A DNA stretch of 64,000 nucleotides from Nostoc linckia NIES-25 (GTDB taxonomy: Bacteria > Cyanobacteriota > Cyanobacteriia > Cyanobacteriales > Nostocaceae): contig NZ_AP018223.1 in NCBI RefSeq assembly GCF_002368035.1, positions 1,655,764 through 1,719,763 on the forward strand, written 5' to 3'. Under the pieces are notes generated by a model. It was not told where the DNA came from and searched no databases. It was given only the letters and a program-made list of their open reading frames with translations. Below are positions 8,901 to 16,061 of this stretch, in pieces (positions within the stretch are counted from its first letter, which is position 1; the number at the start of each line of letters is the position of its first letter). A program made the position numbers and the translations under genes.

Positions 8901-10344
8901 TAGTGGGCGAACCATAGAGCAAGAGATGGGCAACGGTTGGACTCAAGGAGTGCATTCGGACGATTTGCAATATTTGTTAGATACTTATGTGAATGCCTTT
9001 GATGCCCGTCAAGGGTTTCAAATGGAATATCGACTCAGACGCTTTGATGGGCAATACCGCTGGATTTTTGATGTCGGTGTACCCAGATTTACTGCCGAAG
9101 GAGACTTTTTAGGCTACATCGGTTCGTGTATTGATATTACCGAACGCAAGGCAGCAGAATCAGAACGCGATCGCCTGCTGCAACTTGAGCAAGCTGCTAG
9201 AACCGAAGCCGAAAGAGCCAACCGCATCAAAGATGAGTTTCTAGCGGTGCTTTCCCATGAATTGCGATCGCCCTTAAATCCGATTCTCGGTTGGGCGAAT
9301 TTGTTAAAGACTCGTGAGTTTGACCAAGCCGCAGTGAAAAAAGCGATCGCCACCATTGAGCGTAATGCTAAATTACAAGCTCAGCTCATTGAAGATTTGC
9401 TTGATGTGTCTCGCATCTTACAAGGCAAGCTCAACCTCAATATGTTTCCCGTCAGTTTAGTGCTTGTAATTGATGCAGCATTGGAGACAGTGCGTTTGGC
9501 AGCAGAAGCTAAAAATATTCAAATTCATAAAACCCTCGATACTTCTGTAGAGCGAGTTTTGGGCGATTCCGGTCGTTTACAACAAATAATCTGGAATTTG
9601 CTATCGAATGCCGTGAAATTCACCCCTGAAGGAGGGAAAATTGAGGTTCAACTCCAGCACGTTGACACTCAAGCTCAGATTACCGTCAGCGACACAGGCA
9701 AGGGGATCAGCCACGAATTCCTTCCTCATGTGTTTGAATATTTCCGTCAAGCTGACAGCACGACAACCCGAAAGTTTGGTGGCTTGGGGTTAGGCCTAGC
9801 AATTGTCCGTCATTTGGTAGAACTACATGGGGGAACGATTTGGGCAGAAAGTTTAGGCGAAGGGCAAGGAGCCACTTTCACAGTCAGACTACCGTTAATC
9901 AAAAAAGATTTAAGTAAAAAACAAGATAATAGCGTTACTGAATCTGATGTTTCCCCCGCAACTGAAATTCTTACGGGCATCAAAATTTTAGTTGTGGACG
10001 ATGACACAGATACCCGTGAATTCCACACATTTGTCCTCGAACAGGCTGGAGCAAAGGTGACTGCTGCGGCATCTGCTTTGGAAGCACTACAAGCCTTGGC
10101 ACAGTCAAAGCCGGATGTTCTGGTCAGTGATATCGGAATGCCAGAAACAGACGGCCATATGCTGATGCGCCAAGTTAAAGCATTGCAGGGACAGGACAAA
10201 CAGATTCTGGCGATCGCTTTAACTGCTTATGCAGGCGAAATCAACCAGCAAAAAGCCCTCGAATCAGGATTTCAAAAGCATATATCTAAACCGGTAGAAC
10301 CAGACGAGTTAGTCAAGGCAATTTCTACTTTGATTGGGAGATAG
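5995..10344 (+). CDS. Double hybrid sensor histidine kinase (two kinase cores, two receiver domains)
   Basis: A 1449-residue signalling protein without membrane segments. Order: PAS-like sensor (about 20-165), GAF (170-340), HisKA with H361 in SHEFRTPL, ATPase domain (N box NLLSNAFKFT, GSGIGLSLV), receiver 1 with D721 in LTDVMMP, two PAS domains (about 812-920 and 936-1056), HisKA 2 with H1088 in SHELRSPL, second ATPase domain (NLLSNAVKFTP, GLGLGLAIV), receiver 2 with D1379 in SDIGMP. I chose ATG 5995 because GAAAGGA precedes it; ATG 5974 has no such site. Two low-complexity segments (residues about 498-530 and 643-670) are encoded by intergenic-style repeat tracts. Two full phosphorelay cores in one chain suggest an internal relay; the output is unknown. 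Confidence 0.93.
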   Translation: MKNESTSASNADGNFLLGGGEMGARMRELDWSQTSLGPTQHWPQSLKTAVRIMLTCRQPMFVWWGDELINLYNDPYKAIIGGKHPQALGQPASHVWREIWDQVRPRAESALLKNEGTYDEALLLIMERNGYPEETYYTFSYSPVPNDEGETGGIICANTDDTQRIISERQLKLLRELATRTADARTFDEACTLSASCLETNPYDLPFAMIYLVDPDRQEVFLARTCGIEPNHIAVPQTVSLNSDAIWPFGEVMTTHQTKLVDIVAADFGSLPCGVWERSPHQAVTVPIAPSGETGKAAILIAGLNPFRLFDDNYKGFIELVAAQIAASIANAQAYEQERKRAEALAEIDRAKTIFFSNVSHEFRTPLTLMLGPLEDTLASCGDLLPANEQEQLKMVQRNGLRLLKLVNSLLDFSRIEAGRIQASYEPTDLATFTAELASVFRSAIERAGMRLSVNCPPLPAPVYVDRQMWEKIVLNLLSNAFKFTLAGKITVNLQWVGEGDKGTRGHENVENLSQTISASPPLPVPASSFVELSVQDTGIGIPAGEIPHLFERFHRVKGAQGRTFEGSGIGLSLVQELVKMHGGTVQVSTVLGAGSCFTVSIPTGYAHLPPDRISAPQTLASTALGAAPYIEEALRWLPEEALEQGSRGAGEQESLISPLPLCPSAPVLKTARILLADDNADMRDYVKRLLNQHYEVEAVPNGLAALNSVRERLPDLVLTDVMMPFLDGFGLLQALRTDPQTKKVPIILLSARAGEEARVEGLEAGADDYLIKPFSARELLARVEAALKMARLRQETMQREQELRFEAEVAKAHLETVLAGIQDQFFVLDREWRYIFVNQRVAEVVGFSKDELLGRNIWEMFPDVVETEFYTQVHRAIAEQTVVRFEYFYAKWNRWFENRIYPFNEGVSIFVTDVSDVYEELRLRKQAQEALRESEERFRLMADSAPTLIWMAGVDKLCNYFNKTWLDFSGRTIEQEMGNGWTQGVHSDDLQYLLDTYVNAFDARQGFQMEYRLRRFDGQYRWIFDVGVPRFTAEGDFLGYIGSCIDITERKAAESERDRLLQLEQAARTEAERANRIKDEFLAVLSHELRSPLNPILGWANLLKTREFDQAAVKKAIATIERNAKLQAQLIEDLLDVSRILQGKLNLNMFPVSLVLVIDAALETVRLAAEAKNIQIHKTLDTSVERVLGDSGRLQQIIWNLLSNAVKFTPEGGKIEVQLQHVDTQAQITVSDTGKGISHEFLPHVFEYFRQADSTTTRKFGGLGLGLAIVRHLVELHGGTIWAESLGEGQGATFTVRLPLIKKDLSKKQDNSVTESDVSPATEILTGIKILVVDDDTDTREFHTFVLEQAGAKVTAAASALEALQALAQSKPDVLVSDIGMPETDGHMLMRQVKALQGQDKQILAIALTAYAGEINQQKALESGFQKHISKPVEPDELVKAISTLIGR
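7486..7582 (+). repeat. In-frame G-rich/C-rich repeat tract inside the histidine kinase
   Basis: 'gaaggggacaaggggacaag' followed by a C/T-rich half ('cgcgtctccccctctccccg') splits the first ATPase domain between its strand after NLLSNAFKFT and the G1 box QDTGIGIP. The tract keeps frame and mimics the local intergenic repeats. Confidence 0.7.
7922..8004 (+). repeat. Second in-frame repeat tract inside the histidine kinase
   Basis: 'gagcaggggagcaggggagc' followed by 'cccctctgcctctttgcccc' encodes a linker (EQGSRGAGEQES...LPLCPSAP) between the first kinase core and receiver 1. Same sequence style as intergenic heptamer/G-rich tracts; frame kept. Confidence 0.7.
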
Positions 10345-10438
10345 GCAGATAGGAGAGGGGGGAGGAGTGAGGAGTTAGGAGTTAGGAGTTAGGAATCATT
10401 CTCCCCATCTCCCCATCTCCCCATCTCCCCAGTCCCCA
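10345..10438. repeat. Heptamer tract 'ggagtta' and 'ccccatct'
   Basis: Tandem 'aggagttaggagttaggagt' followed by four 'ctccccat' units in the space between the converging kinase and hypothetical genes. Typical short tandemly repeated repetitive sequence of filamentous cyanobacteria. Confidence 0.85.
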
Positions 10439-10876
10439 TCATCCCTTGGCGTACTTGCCGATGATATTAGCTAAGTCTGGTATCGCCTCTTCGACGTGTT
10501 TTTTTGCTGAACCGCGAAGCTTTTCATAAGTTCCCCGCACGATTTGGCGTTTGACAGTTTTGAGCCTCGCGTCAGTTACGCTTAAAAGTGCATCTGCGGT
10601 ATCTGATGAATTTGCAATCACGTACACCACCGGGTCGCCCTTCTGGACGCCTTCATTCCAAATGGGATCGATGGCCGTGAAACACTGGGGCAAAAGTTGT
10701 TCAACGGCATAGGGTATGTATCCAGGTTTGATACCCTTTAAGGCCCCAAAGGCAGCTTTCAAAGCCATACCGCTGATACCTGACTTAGAAGCAACTTGTG
10801 TTTCGAGTAGGTTGCAGCAGTCTTCTACGACCATAGCTTTTTTGTTTGGGTTCAAAAGTTCGTCGCTAAGTCCCAT
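10439..10876 (-). CDS. Conserved hypothetical protein (DUF6918-like, from memory)
   Basis: A soluble, mainly helical 145-residue protein: MGLSDELLNPNKKAMVVEDC, LLETQVASKSGISGMALKAA, DTADALLSVTDAR, YEKLRGSAKKHVEEAIPDLA. The pattern 'K-AVV-D...L...EVASKSG-SG-ALKA' and 'LRGSAKKHV' matches a family I recall mainly from actinobacteria, with no assigned function. A strong Shine-Dalgarno sequence (GGAGGAG, 5-6 bases from the ATG at 10876) supports this start. It converges on the histidine kinase across a repeat tract. Role unknown. Confidence 0.85.
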   Translation of the reverse strand: MGLSDELLNPNKKAMVVEDCCNLLETQVASKSGISGMALKAAFGALKGIKPGYIPYAVEQLLPQCFTAIDPIWNEGVQKGDPVVYVIANSSDTADALLSVTDARLKTVKRQIVRGTYEKLRGSAKKHVEEAIPDLANIIGKYAKG

Positions 10877-11375
10877 TTCACTCCTCCAGAGAAATCCAGT
10901 ACTTAATTTTCATTCGACTATTTTTTTAGCAAGCAGGAAGTTACAGAAAATGGTATCCGAAATGCCATTATCAGTCCTAAAGATAACCTTGCTGTGCTGT
11001 TCAATGGTAGTTGTAAAGTTAGCTATAACCTAAATTAGGTAATCGTAGTATCACATGATGAGTTTAAATTTAAGTAAATACAATTATTTTTTCGCATCAA
11101 ACTAAAAATTTTATACTAATTAACCAATTTCAGGTCAAACAGCATATAGATACTTAACCAGCTGTTGAAAATTTTAGCAAATACTGAATTTTTTGAACAG
11201 AATTCATAGCTAAATTGCTATCAAGCAATATACAAAACTTTTAAAAAAAAATCACTCTCATGCCAAGTTTGTGCCAATAGCATGTACAATTTTTACTTAA
11301 AATTTAAACGATGCTAGACAATGTGTGAGCAACAAGTTTCACTTTACTCCTGTAATTTCTAGTAGGTGTAAGGCT
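10877..11375. other. AT-rich spacer, no gene seen
   Basis: Roughly 500 AT-rich bases between two divergently transcribed small genes. I see no RNA gene or repeat; promoters of both flanking genes should lie here. Confidence 0.45.
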
Positions 11376-11585
11376 ATGATTTCTCAAGATTATGATTCAA
11401 TTTCCGATGTAAATGACCTGCTGAGAAAAATCAGAATCAAAGAAAGTCAGCTAAAAATAGCACAAGAATCTGATATGGCGAACGTAGTTACAGCATTACA
11501 GACTCAACTGTTAGAATTACGGGATCGATTATCAGAGTCACCAGACTCTGAATTACAAGCATTGATGAGTTTGTTGGACGATTGA
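11376..11585 (+). CDS. Small acidic coiled-coil protein, unknown
   Basis: From ATG 11376 the product is 69 residues, MISQDYDSISDVNDLLRKIR then a heptad-like helix (IKESQLKIAQESDMANVVTA, LQTQLLELRDRLSESPDSEL) and an acidic tail. 'gtgtaagg' lies four bases upstream. A GTG at 11325 would add 17 residues without support. No family recognised; its end is 10 bp from the end of convergent tsaB. Confidence 0.6.
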   Translation: MISQDYDSISDVNDLLRKIRIKESQLKIAQESDMANVVTALQTQLLELRDRLSESPDSELQALMSLLDD

Positions 11586-11594
11586 ATTTTCTAG

Positions 11595-12242
11595 CTAAAC
11601 TTCTACTGGATGTTGCCCATAATAAGGCAAAGCCTCAGACCAATGAGGAGACTTGCCGTGTTGCCAATCTAGTTCTGCTAGTTCCAGAATACTGGTTACT
11701 GTTGCTGCTAACCCAGATTGGGCTTGAATCAGCTGATAACTAGTGTTCCAATTTGCTAAAGTTTCCTGCCATTTTTCTGGTGTCATAACTGTATCCGGCA
11801 ATAAGGCTATTAGCTCAGAAGCATCTGGGATAAATTGATAGATAGCAGCAAAAATTTGACCTCGTTGTCCTGGCATTTCCACAGCAAGAGTTGTTGGATT
11901 TTGATTTTTGCTTGCCTCTGACCAAGCTACCGCAGCCAAAGTCGAAATTGCAAAAACAGGAATAGCTAATTGTTGCCCCAAACTTCGGGCAGTGACGACG
12001 CCAATACGAGTTCCAGTAAAGCCGCCAGGGCCTTTTGCAACTGCGATAAATGACAAATCTGCCCAAGTTTGTGGTTTGATAAATTCAATTAGATATTGAT
12101 GTATTAAGCTAGATAAATCGCGCCCTAAATTCCAAACTTGAGAGCGACTATCCCCGGAAAAATTACTAATTGCTATTCCCAATTCTGGGGTCGTGGTGTG
12201 CAGTGATAAAGCGTATTTTGTTGTGGCAATTGTCGTTGACAT
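11595..12242 (-). CDS. tsaB: tRNA t6A37 biosynthesis protein TsaB
   Basis: TsaB (YeaZ) is the ASKHA-fold partner of TsaD in forming N6-threonylcarbamoyladenosine at position 37 of ANN-decoding tRNAs. The 215-residue product has the N-terminal YALSLHTTTPELGIAI strand-loop (family: LAIDTST), the central VAKGPGGFTGTRIGVVTARS signature and ISTLAAVAW that follows it in the family. Length fits the usual 210-240 residues. It converges with a small coiled-coil gene. Confidence 0.92.
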   Translation of the reverse strand: MSTTIATTKYALSLHTTTPELGIAISNFSGDSRSQVWNLGRDLSSLIHQYLIEFIKPQTWADLSFIAVAKGPGGFTGTRIGVVTARSLGQQLAIPVFAISTLAAVAWSEASKNQNPTTLAVEMPGQRGQIFAAIYQFIPDASELIALLPDTVMTPEKWQETLANWNTSYQLIQAQSGLAATVTSILELAELDWQHGKSPHWSEALPYYGQHPVEV

Positions 12243-12343
12243 GAACTATAAATTTTAGCTATTAATTTATATTAAATTGAGATCTAGGATTTTGTAAGGA
12301 AATCAAGCGATCGAGGAGACAATTCTGCATCATCTTCGCTGCT

Positions 12344-12778
12344 TCAGTTACGAAAATAAGTAATCTTAAGCATTAACGCTGCTACGAGTAATAACCAAAA
12401 CATCGGCAATCCAAAGTAGATTCCTGCGTAAATGGCGTTAGTGGTACGTGTTTTGATAGGCTCGACAGAAAGCCAAAGATTCATTATTGCAATATTAACT
12501 ACTCCAAGAACGAAGTGTAAAACTAACACGAAAATTGCCAGAGAAATTATAGAGATAGCTTCTGAATACAGGTATTGCCCCCAAGCGATCGCCACTAGAA
12601 ACAGAGTGCTAGCAAGACCTAGCCAGCGTATGCCTGTAACAGGAAAAAAGATAATAGCTGCTTCATTAGCCTTCATTCCAGGATGTGTAAATGGGGACAT
12701 AGGCAATGACCAAAAAAACAGTAAAGCGGTACTGGCAAGTGAAGTAAACCAGGAACCCCAGAAAAAAGCTTGGTTCAT
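12344..12778 (-). CDS. Four-helix membrane protein, unknown
   Basis: 144 residues with about four hydrophobic segments (near 5-25, 44-66, 72-100 and 118-140) and short loops; a conserved-looking SPFTHPGMKANEA loop follows helix 1. I do not recognise the family. It lies between tsaB and the broken devA, all on the minus strand, but the spacing (100 bp to tsaB) does not force an operon. Confidence 0.65.
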   Translation of the reverse strand: MNQAFFWGSWFTSLASTALLFFWSLPMSPFTHPGMKANEAAIIFFPVTGIRWLGLASTLFLVAIAWGQYLYSEAISIISLAIFVLVLHFVLGVVNIAIMNLWLSVEPIKTRTTNAIYAGIYFGLPMFWLLLVAALMLKITYFRN

Positions 12779-12789
12779 GAACTTTAGAC

Positions 12790-13240
12790 CTATTTAACTG
12801 TTATGGGGGTATCTATGCTATCAGTTTTCAGCTGACCATTTTCCATATAAATGATGCGATCGGCAATATCGAGGATGCGGTTGTCATGGGTAACTAGCAA
12901 AATCGTGCAGCCTTCCTCTTTGGCTAACTTCTGCATTAATTCCACAACATCGCGTCCGGATTTTTTATCAAGTACAGCAGTGGGTTCATCTGCTAAGACA
13001 ATCTTAGGATGGCTGACTAAAGCACGAGCGATCGCCACGCGTTGTTTTTGCCCTCCAGACAGTTTTTCTGGATAGTAATCTACCCGATCTCCTAAACCGA
13101 CTGTTTCCAAAATGGCGATCGCTTTAGCATCGATATCCTGATTCAGAAAATCTTCATGCAATTCCAGAGACATTCGCACATTTTCTTTAGCTGTCAAAAA
13201 AGTCATCAAATTATGCGCCTGAAAAATATAGCCTGGTCGT
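12790..13240 (-). pseudogene. devA: DevA-type ABC exporter ATPase, 5' truncated
   Basis: The minus strand encodes RPGYIFQAHNL, ENVRMSLELHEDF, the ABC signature LSGGQKQRVAIARAL, Walker B IVLADEPTAVLD and the H-loop LLVTHD, closely matching DevA-like ATPases of heterocyst glycolipid exporters. The Walker A lysine loop and everything before the Q-loop are absent: upstream of about 13240 the sequence changes abruptly into a DevB-like fragment in another frame. The open part starting at ATG 13209 has 139 residues and cannot bind ATP normally. It is a deletion remnant. Confidence 0.85.
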
Positions 13241-13614
13241 TTGGCGCTAACTCTGCAATGCCAGAGCTACTAATTTTTTCTCCTACTCGCGTGTGAATTT
13301 TAATGATTTGTCCGGTCATTGGTGCTTTGATGTAAGCTCCAGCTAACTCGGTTTCGGCGTGTTTGAGTGTAGCGATCGCATTTTCAACTTCTGTTTTGGC
13401 AGCGGCCACATCCACATCTCGAACTTCTGCAATACTGGTGAGTGTGGCTTTGGCTTCGCTGACTTGTTTGTTACCTGTGGCGTTGGTGCGGGCGAGTGCT
13501 GCTTTAGCTTCGTCTACTTGCTGTTTGGCAGTTTCTACAGTGAGGTTTTTACTGTCATATAAAGAATTAGAAACTGCTCCTTGGGAAGATAGCTGCTGAT
13601 AGATTGGATCTGGT
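13241..13614 (-). pseudogene. devB: DevB/HlyD-type membrane fusion protein, internal fragment
   Basis: Reading the minus strand from about 13614: YQQLSSQGAVSNSLYDS, then a helical hairpin (TVETAKQQVDEAKAALAR, VRDVDVAAAKTEVENAIATL) and the lipoyl-like return AYIKAPMTGQIIKIHTRVGE. This is the coiled-coil and lipoyl part of a DevB/HlyD adaptor. The N-terminal anchor is missing, replaced upstream by a copy of the 'ggtgcgtta...cacccta' repeat, and the C-terminal barrel is missing, fused by deletion to devA. The permease gene devC, which should lie between them, is wholly absent. Confidence 0.85.
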
Positions 13615-13640
13615 GCGTTACGCTTCGCTAATACACCCTA

Positions 13641-13750
13641 CTAGCGTGACAAGGCTAAAATGTTGCAATAGATTAGCAGTAAAAACATCGAATTTATAAA
13701 GTTTAAAGCCCATTCCCTAATGCACTATTTTAGTCTTGTCACGCCACTAC
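13641..13750. repeat. Inverted-repeat element, about 110 bp
   Basis: The ends 'gcgtgacaaggctaaaatg' (13644 on) and 'attttagtcttgtcacgc' (to about 13744) are near-perfect inverted repeats (one mismatch over 17 bases) enclosing about 65 AT-rich bases. Looks like a small non-autonomous element or a long hairpin beside the devB remnant. Confidence 0.7.
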
Positions 13751-13937
13751 GTATTTTTTCAGGCAATCAAATACTAGTCCTATAGTATTTTATATGTTTA
13801 TGTTACGTAACATAGAATTGACAGCCTAAGTATATACGGAATACAATCATTATTGTTAAGGCTACAGATAGAGTAAATTATTTTAATTTACCCAAAAAAT
13901 AAAGACAAGCAATATAAAAATAATTTGGATAAAACAA

Positions 13938-14291
13938 ATGAACGCCAAAATTATTGCTTTCTTGGGAATTACGGCTGCCTTTTTAAGCTTAGGAAGCCAA
14001 GTATACGCGCAGTCATCACCATCAAACCAAAATCTGCAACAATACACAATAAATGGAGATTCTCTAGTTGGGATTGATAACAGAACAGCCGAAGATGACT
14101 TTAGAAGCTTTTTTGAGCAAACTAATCCATCCAGCATTTCCAACAATAATCGAAGAGACAATAAAACTCGGACTCAAATACGCTTTAACGAATCATTATC
14201 ACTGCCAGATACTTCGGTTTTTCTAACACCTGCTCAGTCTGGAAATGATAATGATGGATTGCAAGTACAGTTAGATCTAGGCGGAAAATAG
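13938..14291 (+). CDS. Small exported hydrophilic protein, unknown
   Basis: 117 residues. An N-terminal signal peptide (MNAKIIAFLGITAAFLSLGS then QVYA|QSS) precedes an Asn/Ser/Asp-rich mature chain with TRTQIRFNESLSLPDTSVFL and a C-terminal GLQVQLDLGGK. No cysteines that would suggest lipidation or disulfides. Family not recognised. The stop is followed by a weak hairpin 'taagtataaaacttaactc' and a heptamer repeat tract. Confidence 0.65.
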   Translation: MNAKIIAFLGITAAFLSLGSQVYAQSSPSNQNLQQYTINGDSLVGIDNRTAEDDFRSFFEQTNPSSISNNNRRDNKTRTQIRFNESLSLPDTSVFLTPAQSGNDNDGLQVQLDLGGK

Positions 14292-14342
14292 TTAAGTATA
14301 AAACTTAACTCTCTACTTATCGTAATTTGTCAGCTAGCAACA

Positions 14343-14377
14343 ACTAATGACCAATGACCAATGACTAATGACTAATT
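14343..14377. repeat. Heptamer tract 'aatgacc/aatgact'
   Basis: Five consecutive near-identical 7-base units (ctaatga, ccaatga, ccaatga, ctaatga) before the phosphatase gene; typical cyanobacterial short tandem repeat. Confidence 0.8.
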
Positions 14378-14461
14378 TCAATAATCCGCTTTCCCTAGTA
14401 GATAATTGTGCAATCATTTTGCAGTAAAATTAGTCGTCTAGATACAGGAGGGCTTTTTGCG

Positions 14462-15814
14462 ATGACTCGTGTCATCATAGTACGTCATGGTCAAAGCGGT
14501 TATAACACCGAGCGGCGTATCCAAGGGCGCACTGATGCGTCAAAATTAACCGAAAAAGGTGGTAACGATGCCAGTAAACTAGGCAAAGCCCTCAGTAATC
14601 TTTCATTTAATGCGATTTACAGCAGTCCGCTGCAACGAGCCAAACATACAGCAGACATTATTCATAGTGAGTTAGCTTCTGTTGGTGGACAGTCTGCGGT
14701 AGTGCAGGTTTCTGATTTGCTTTTAGAAATTGATTTGCCTTTGTGGGAAGGAATGCTCACAGCCCAAGTCAAGCAGGAGTTAGCCGAAGACTACCGCACT
14801 TGGCACGAACGACCCCACGAACTGCGGATGCTGCTCAATGATGCACAAGGAACAAGAGAACATTTTCCGGTTCTGGCTTTATACGAACAAGCGGGGCAAT
14901 TCTGGCAAGAAATTTTGTCCCAGCATCAAGGCGAAACCGTTCTCATAGTGGGACATAACGGTATTAATCGCGCCCTGATTAGCACAGCATTAGGAATTCC
15001 CCCAAGTCGTTACCATTCAATACAGCAATCCAACTGTGGTATCAGCGTCCTAAATTTTGCTGGGGGATTAGGGGAACCAGTACAACTAGAATCTTTGAAT
15101 CAGACGCAACACACCGGAGAGAATTTACCCTCCTTGCGACCGGAACATCAAGGAGTCAGGTTGCTGCTAGTGCGTCATGGGGAAACAGAGTGGAATCGCC
15201 AAACCAGATTTCAAGGGCAAATTGATGTCCCCCTCAACGATAACGGTAGACAACAGTCGCAAAAAGCAGGCGAATTTCTCCAAAAAGTAGCGATCGATTA
15301 TGCTGTGAGTAGCCCAATGCTACGTCCTAAAGAAACAGCAGAAATTATCTTAAAACAGCATCCTAGCGTTCAGTTGGAATTACAAAGTGGTTTAAGAGAA
15401 ATCAGCCACGGACTTTGGGAAGGAAAATTAGAAACAGAAATAGAGCAAGAATTTCCCGGAGAGTTACAGCGGTGGCGGTTAGTCCCAGCCGAAGTCCAAA
15501 TGCCTGAAGGTGAAAATTTGCAGCAGGTATGGGAACGTAGCGTTGCAGCTTGGGAATCAATTGTGCAGACAGCCTTAACTAACCAAGTGAAAACCGTTTT
15601 AGTAGTAGCCCACGATGCTACGAATAAAACCTTGCTTTGTCACATTCTCGGTTTACCTTTAGAAAATTTCTGGAACTTTCGCCAGGGGAATGGTGCTGTT
15701 AGTGTTATTGATTATCCTTCTGGATTAAATGGTTTACCAGTACTGCAAGCAATGAACATCACCGCTCATTTAGGTGGAGGGGTATTAGATAAAACAGCGG
15801 CTGGGGCGTTGTAG
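14462..15814 (+). CDS. Tandem-domain histidine phosphatase (phosphoglycerate mutase family)
   Basis: 450 residues with two complete histidine-phosphatase domains, each opening with the catalytic RHG motif: VIIVRHGQSGYNTERRIQGR at the N terminus and LLLVRHGETEWNRQTRFQGQ at about residue 235. The second catalytic His is visible in each half (VLIVGHNG and VLVVAHDA). ATG 14462 is supported by AGGAGG ten bases upstream; a longer frame from 14408 is not. Cyanobacterial members of this two-domain type have been linked to metal-independent phosphoserine phosphatase activity, which I recall but cannot confirm here; a cofactor-dependent mutase role is the alternative. Confidence 0.9.
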   Translation: MTRVIIVRHGQSGYNTERRIQGRTDASKLTEKGGNDASKLGKALSNLSFNAIYSSPLQRAKHTADIIHSELASVGGQSAVVQVSDLLLEIDLPLWEGMLTAQVKQELAEDYRTWHERPHELRMLLNDAQGTREHFPVLALYEQAGQFWQEILSQHQGETVLIVGHNGINRALISTALGIPPSRYHSIQQSNCGISVLNFAGGLGEPVQLESLNQTQHTGENLPSLRPEHQGVRLLLVRHGETEWNRQTRFQGQIDVPLNDNGRQQSQKAGEFLQKVAIDYAVSSPMLRPKETAEIILKQHPSVQLELQSGLREISHGLWEGKLETEIEQEFPGELQRWRLVPAEVQMPEGENLQQVWERSVAAWESIVQTALTNQVKTVLVVAHDATNKTLLCHILGLPLENFWNFRQGNGAVSVIDYPSGLNGLPVLQAMNITAHLGGGVLDKTAAGAL

Positions 15815-15823
15815 GAGTGCTGA

Positions 15824-16045
15824 GTTAATAGTTAGGAGTGAGGAGTTAAGAGTTAGGAGTTAGAAAGAAGTTGGGAGTGAGGAATAAAGTTAGGAGTGAG
15901 GAGTTAAGAGTTAGGAGTTAGAAAGAAGTTGAGAGTGAGGAATAAAGTTAGGAGTAAGGAATCAAGTTAGAAGTGATGAGCAAAAAACAAATACTTACAA
16001 CTCCTAACTCCTAACTCCTAACTCCTGACTTCTGACTCCTAACTC
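15824..16045. repeat. Duplicated 'gttaggagt' heptamer-type tract
   Basis: Sequence 'gaggagttaagagttaggag' recurs twice with its flank ('ttagaaagaagttg(g/a)gagtgaggaataaagtt'), giving a direct duplication of about 60 bp, followed by the complementary-style 'actcctaactcctaactcct'. The whole can fold as a long hairpin just before the next gene. Confidence 0.85.
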
Positions 16046-16061
16046 ATAATTAAAGATTTTT

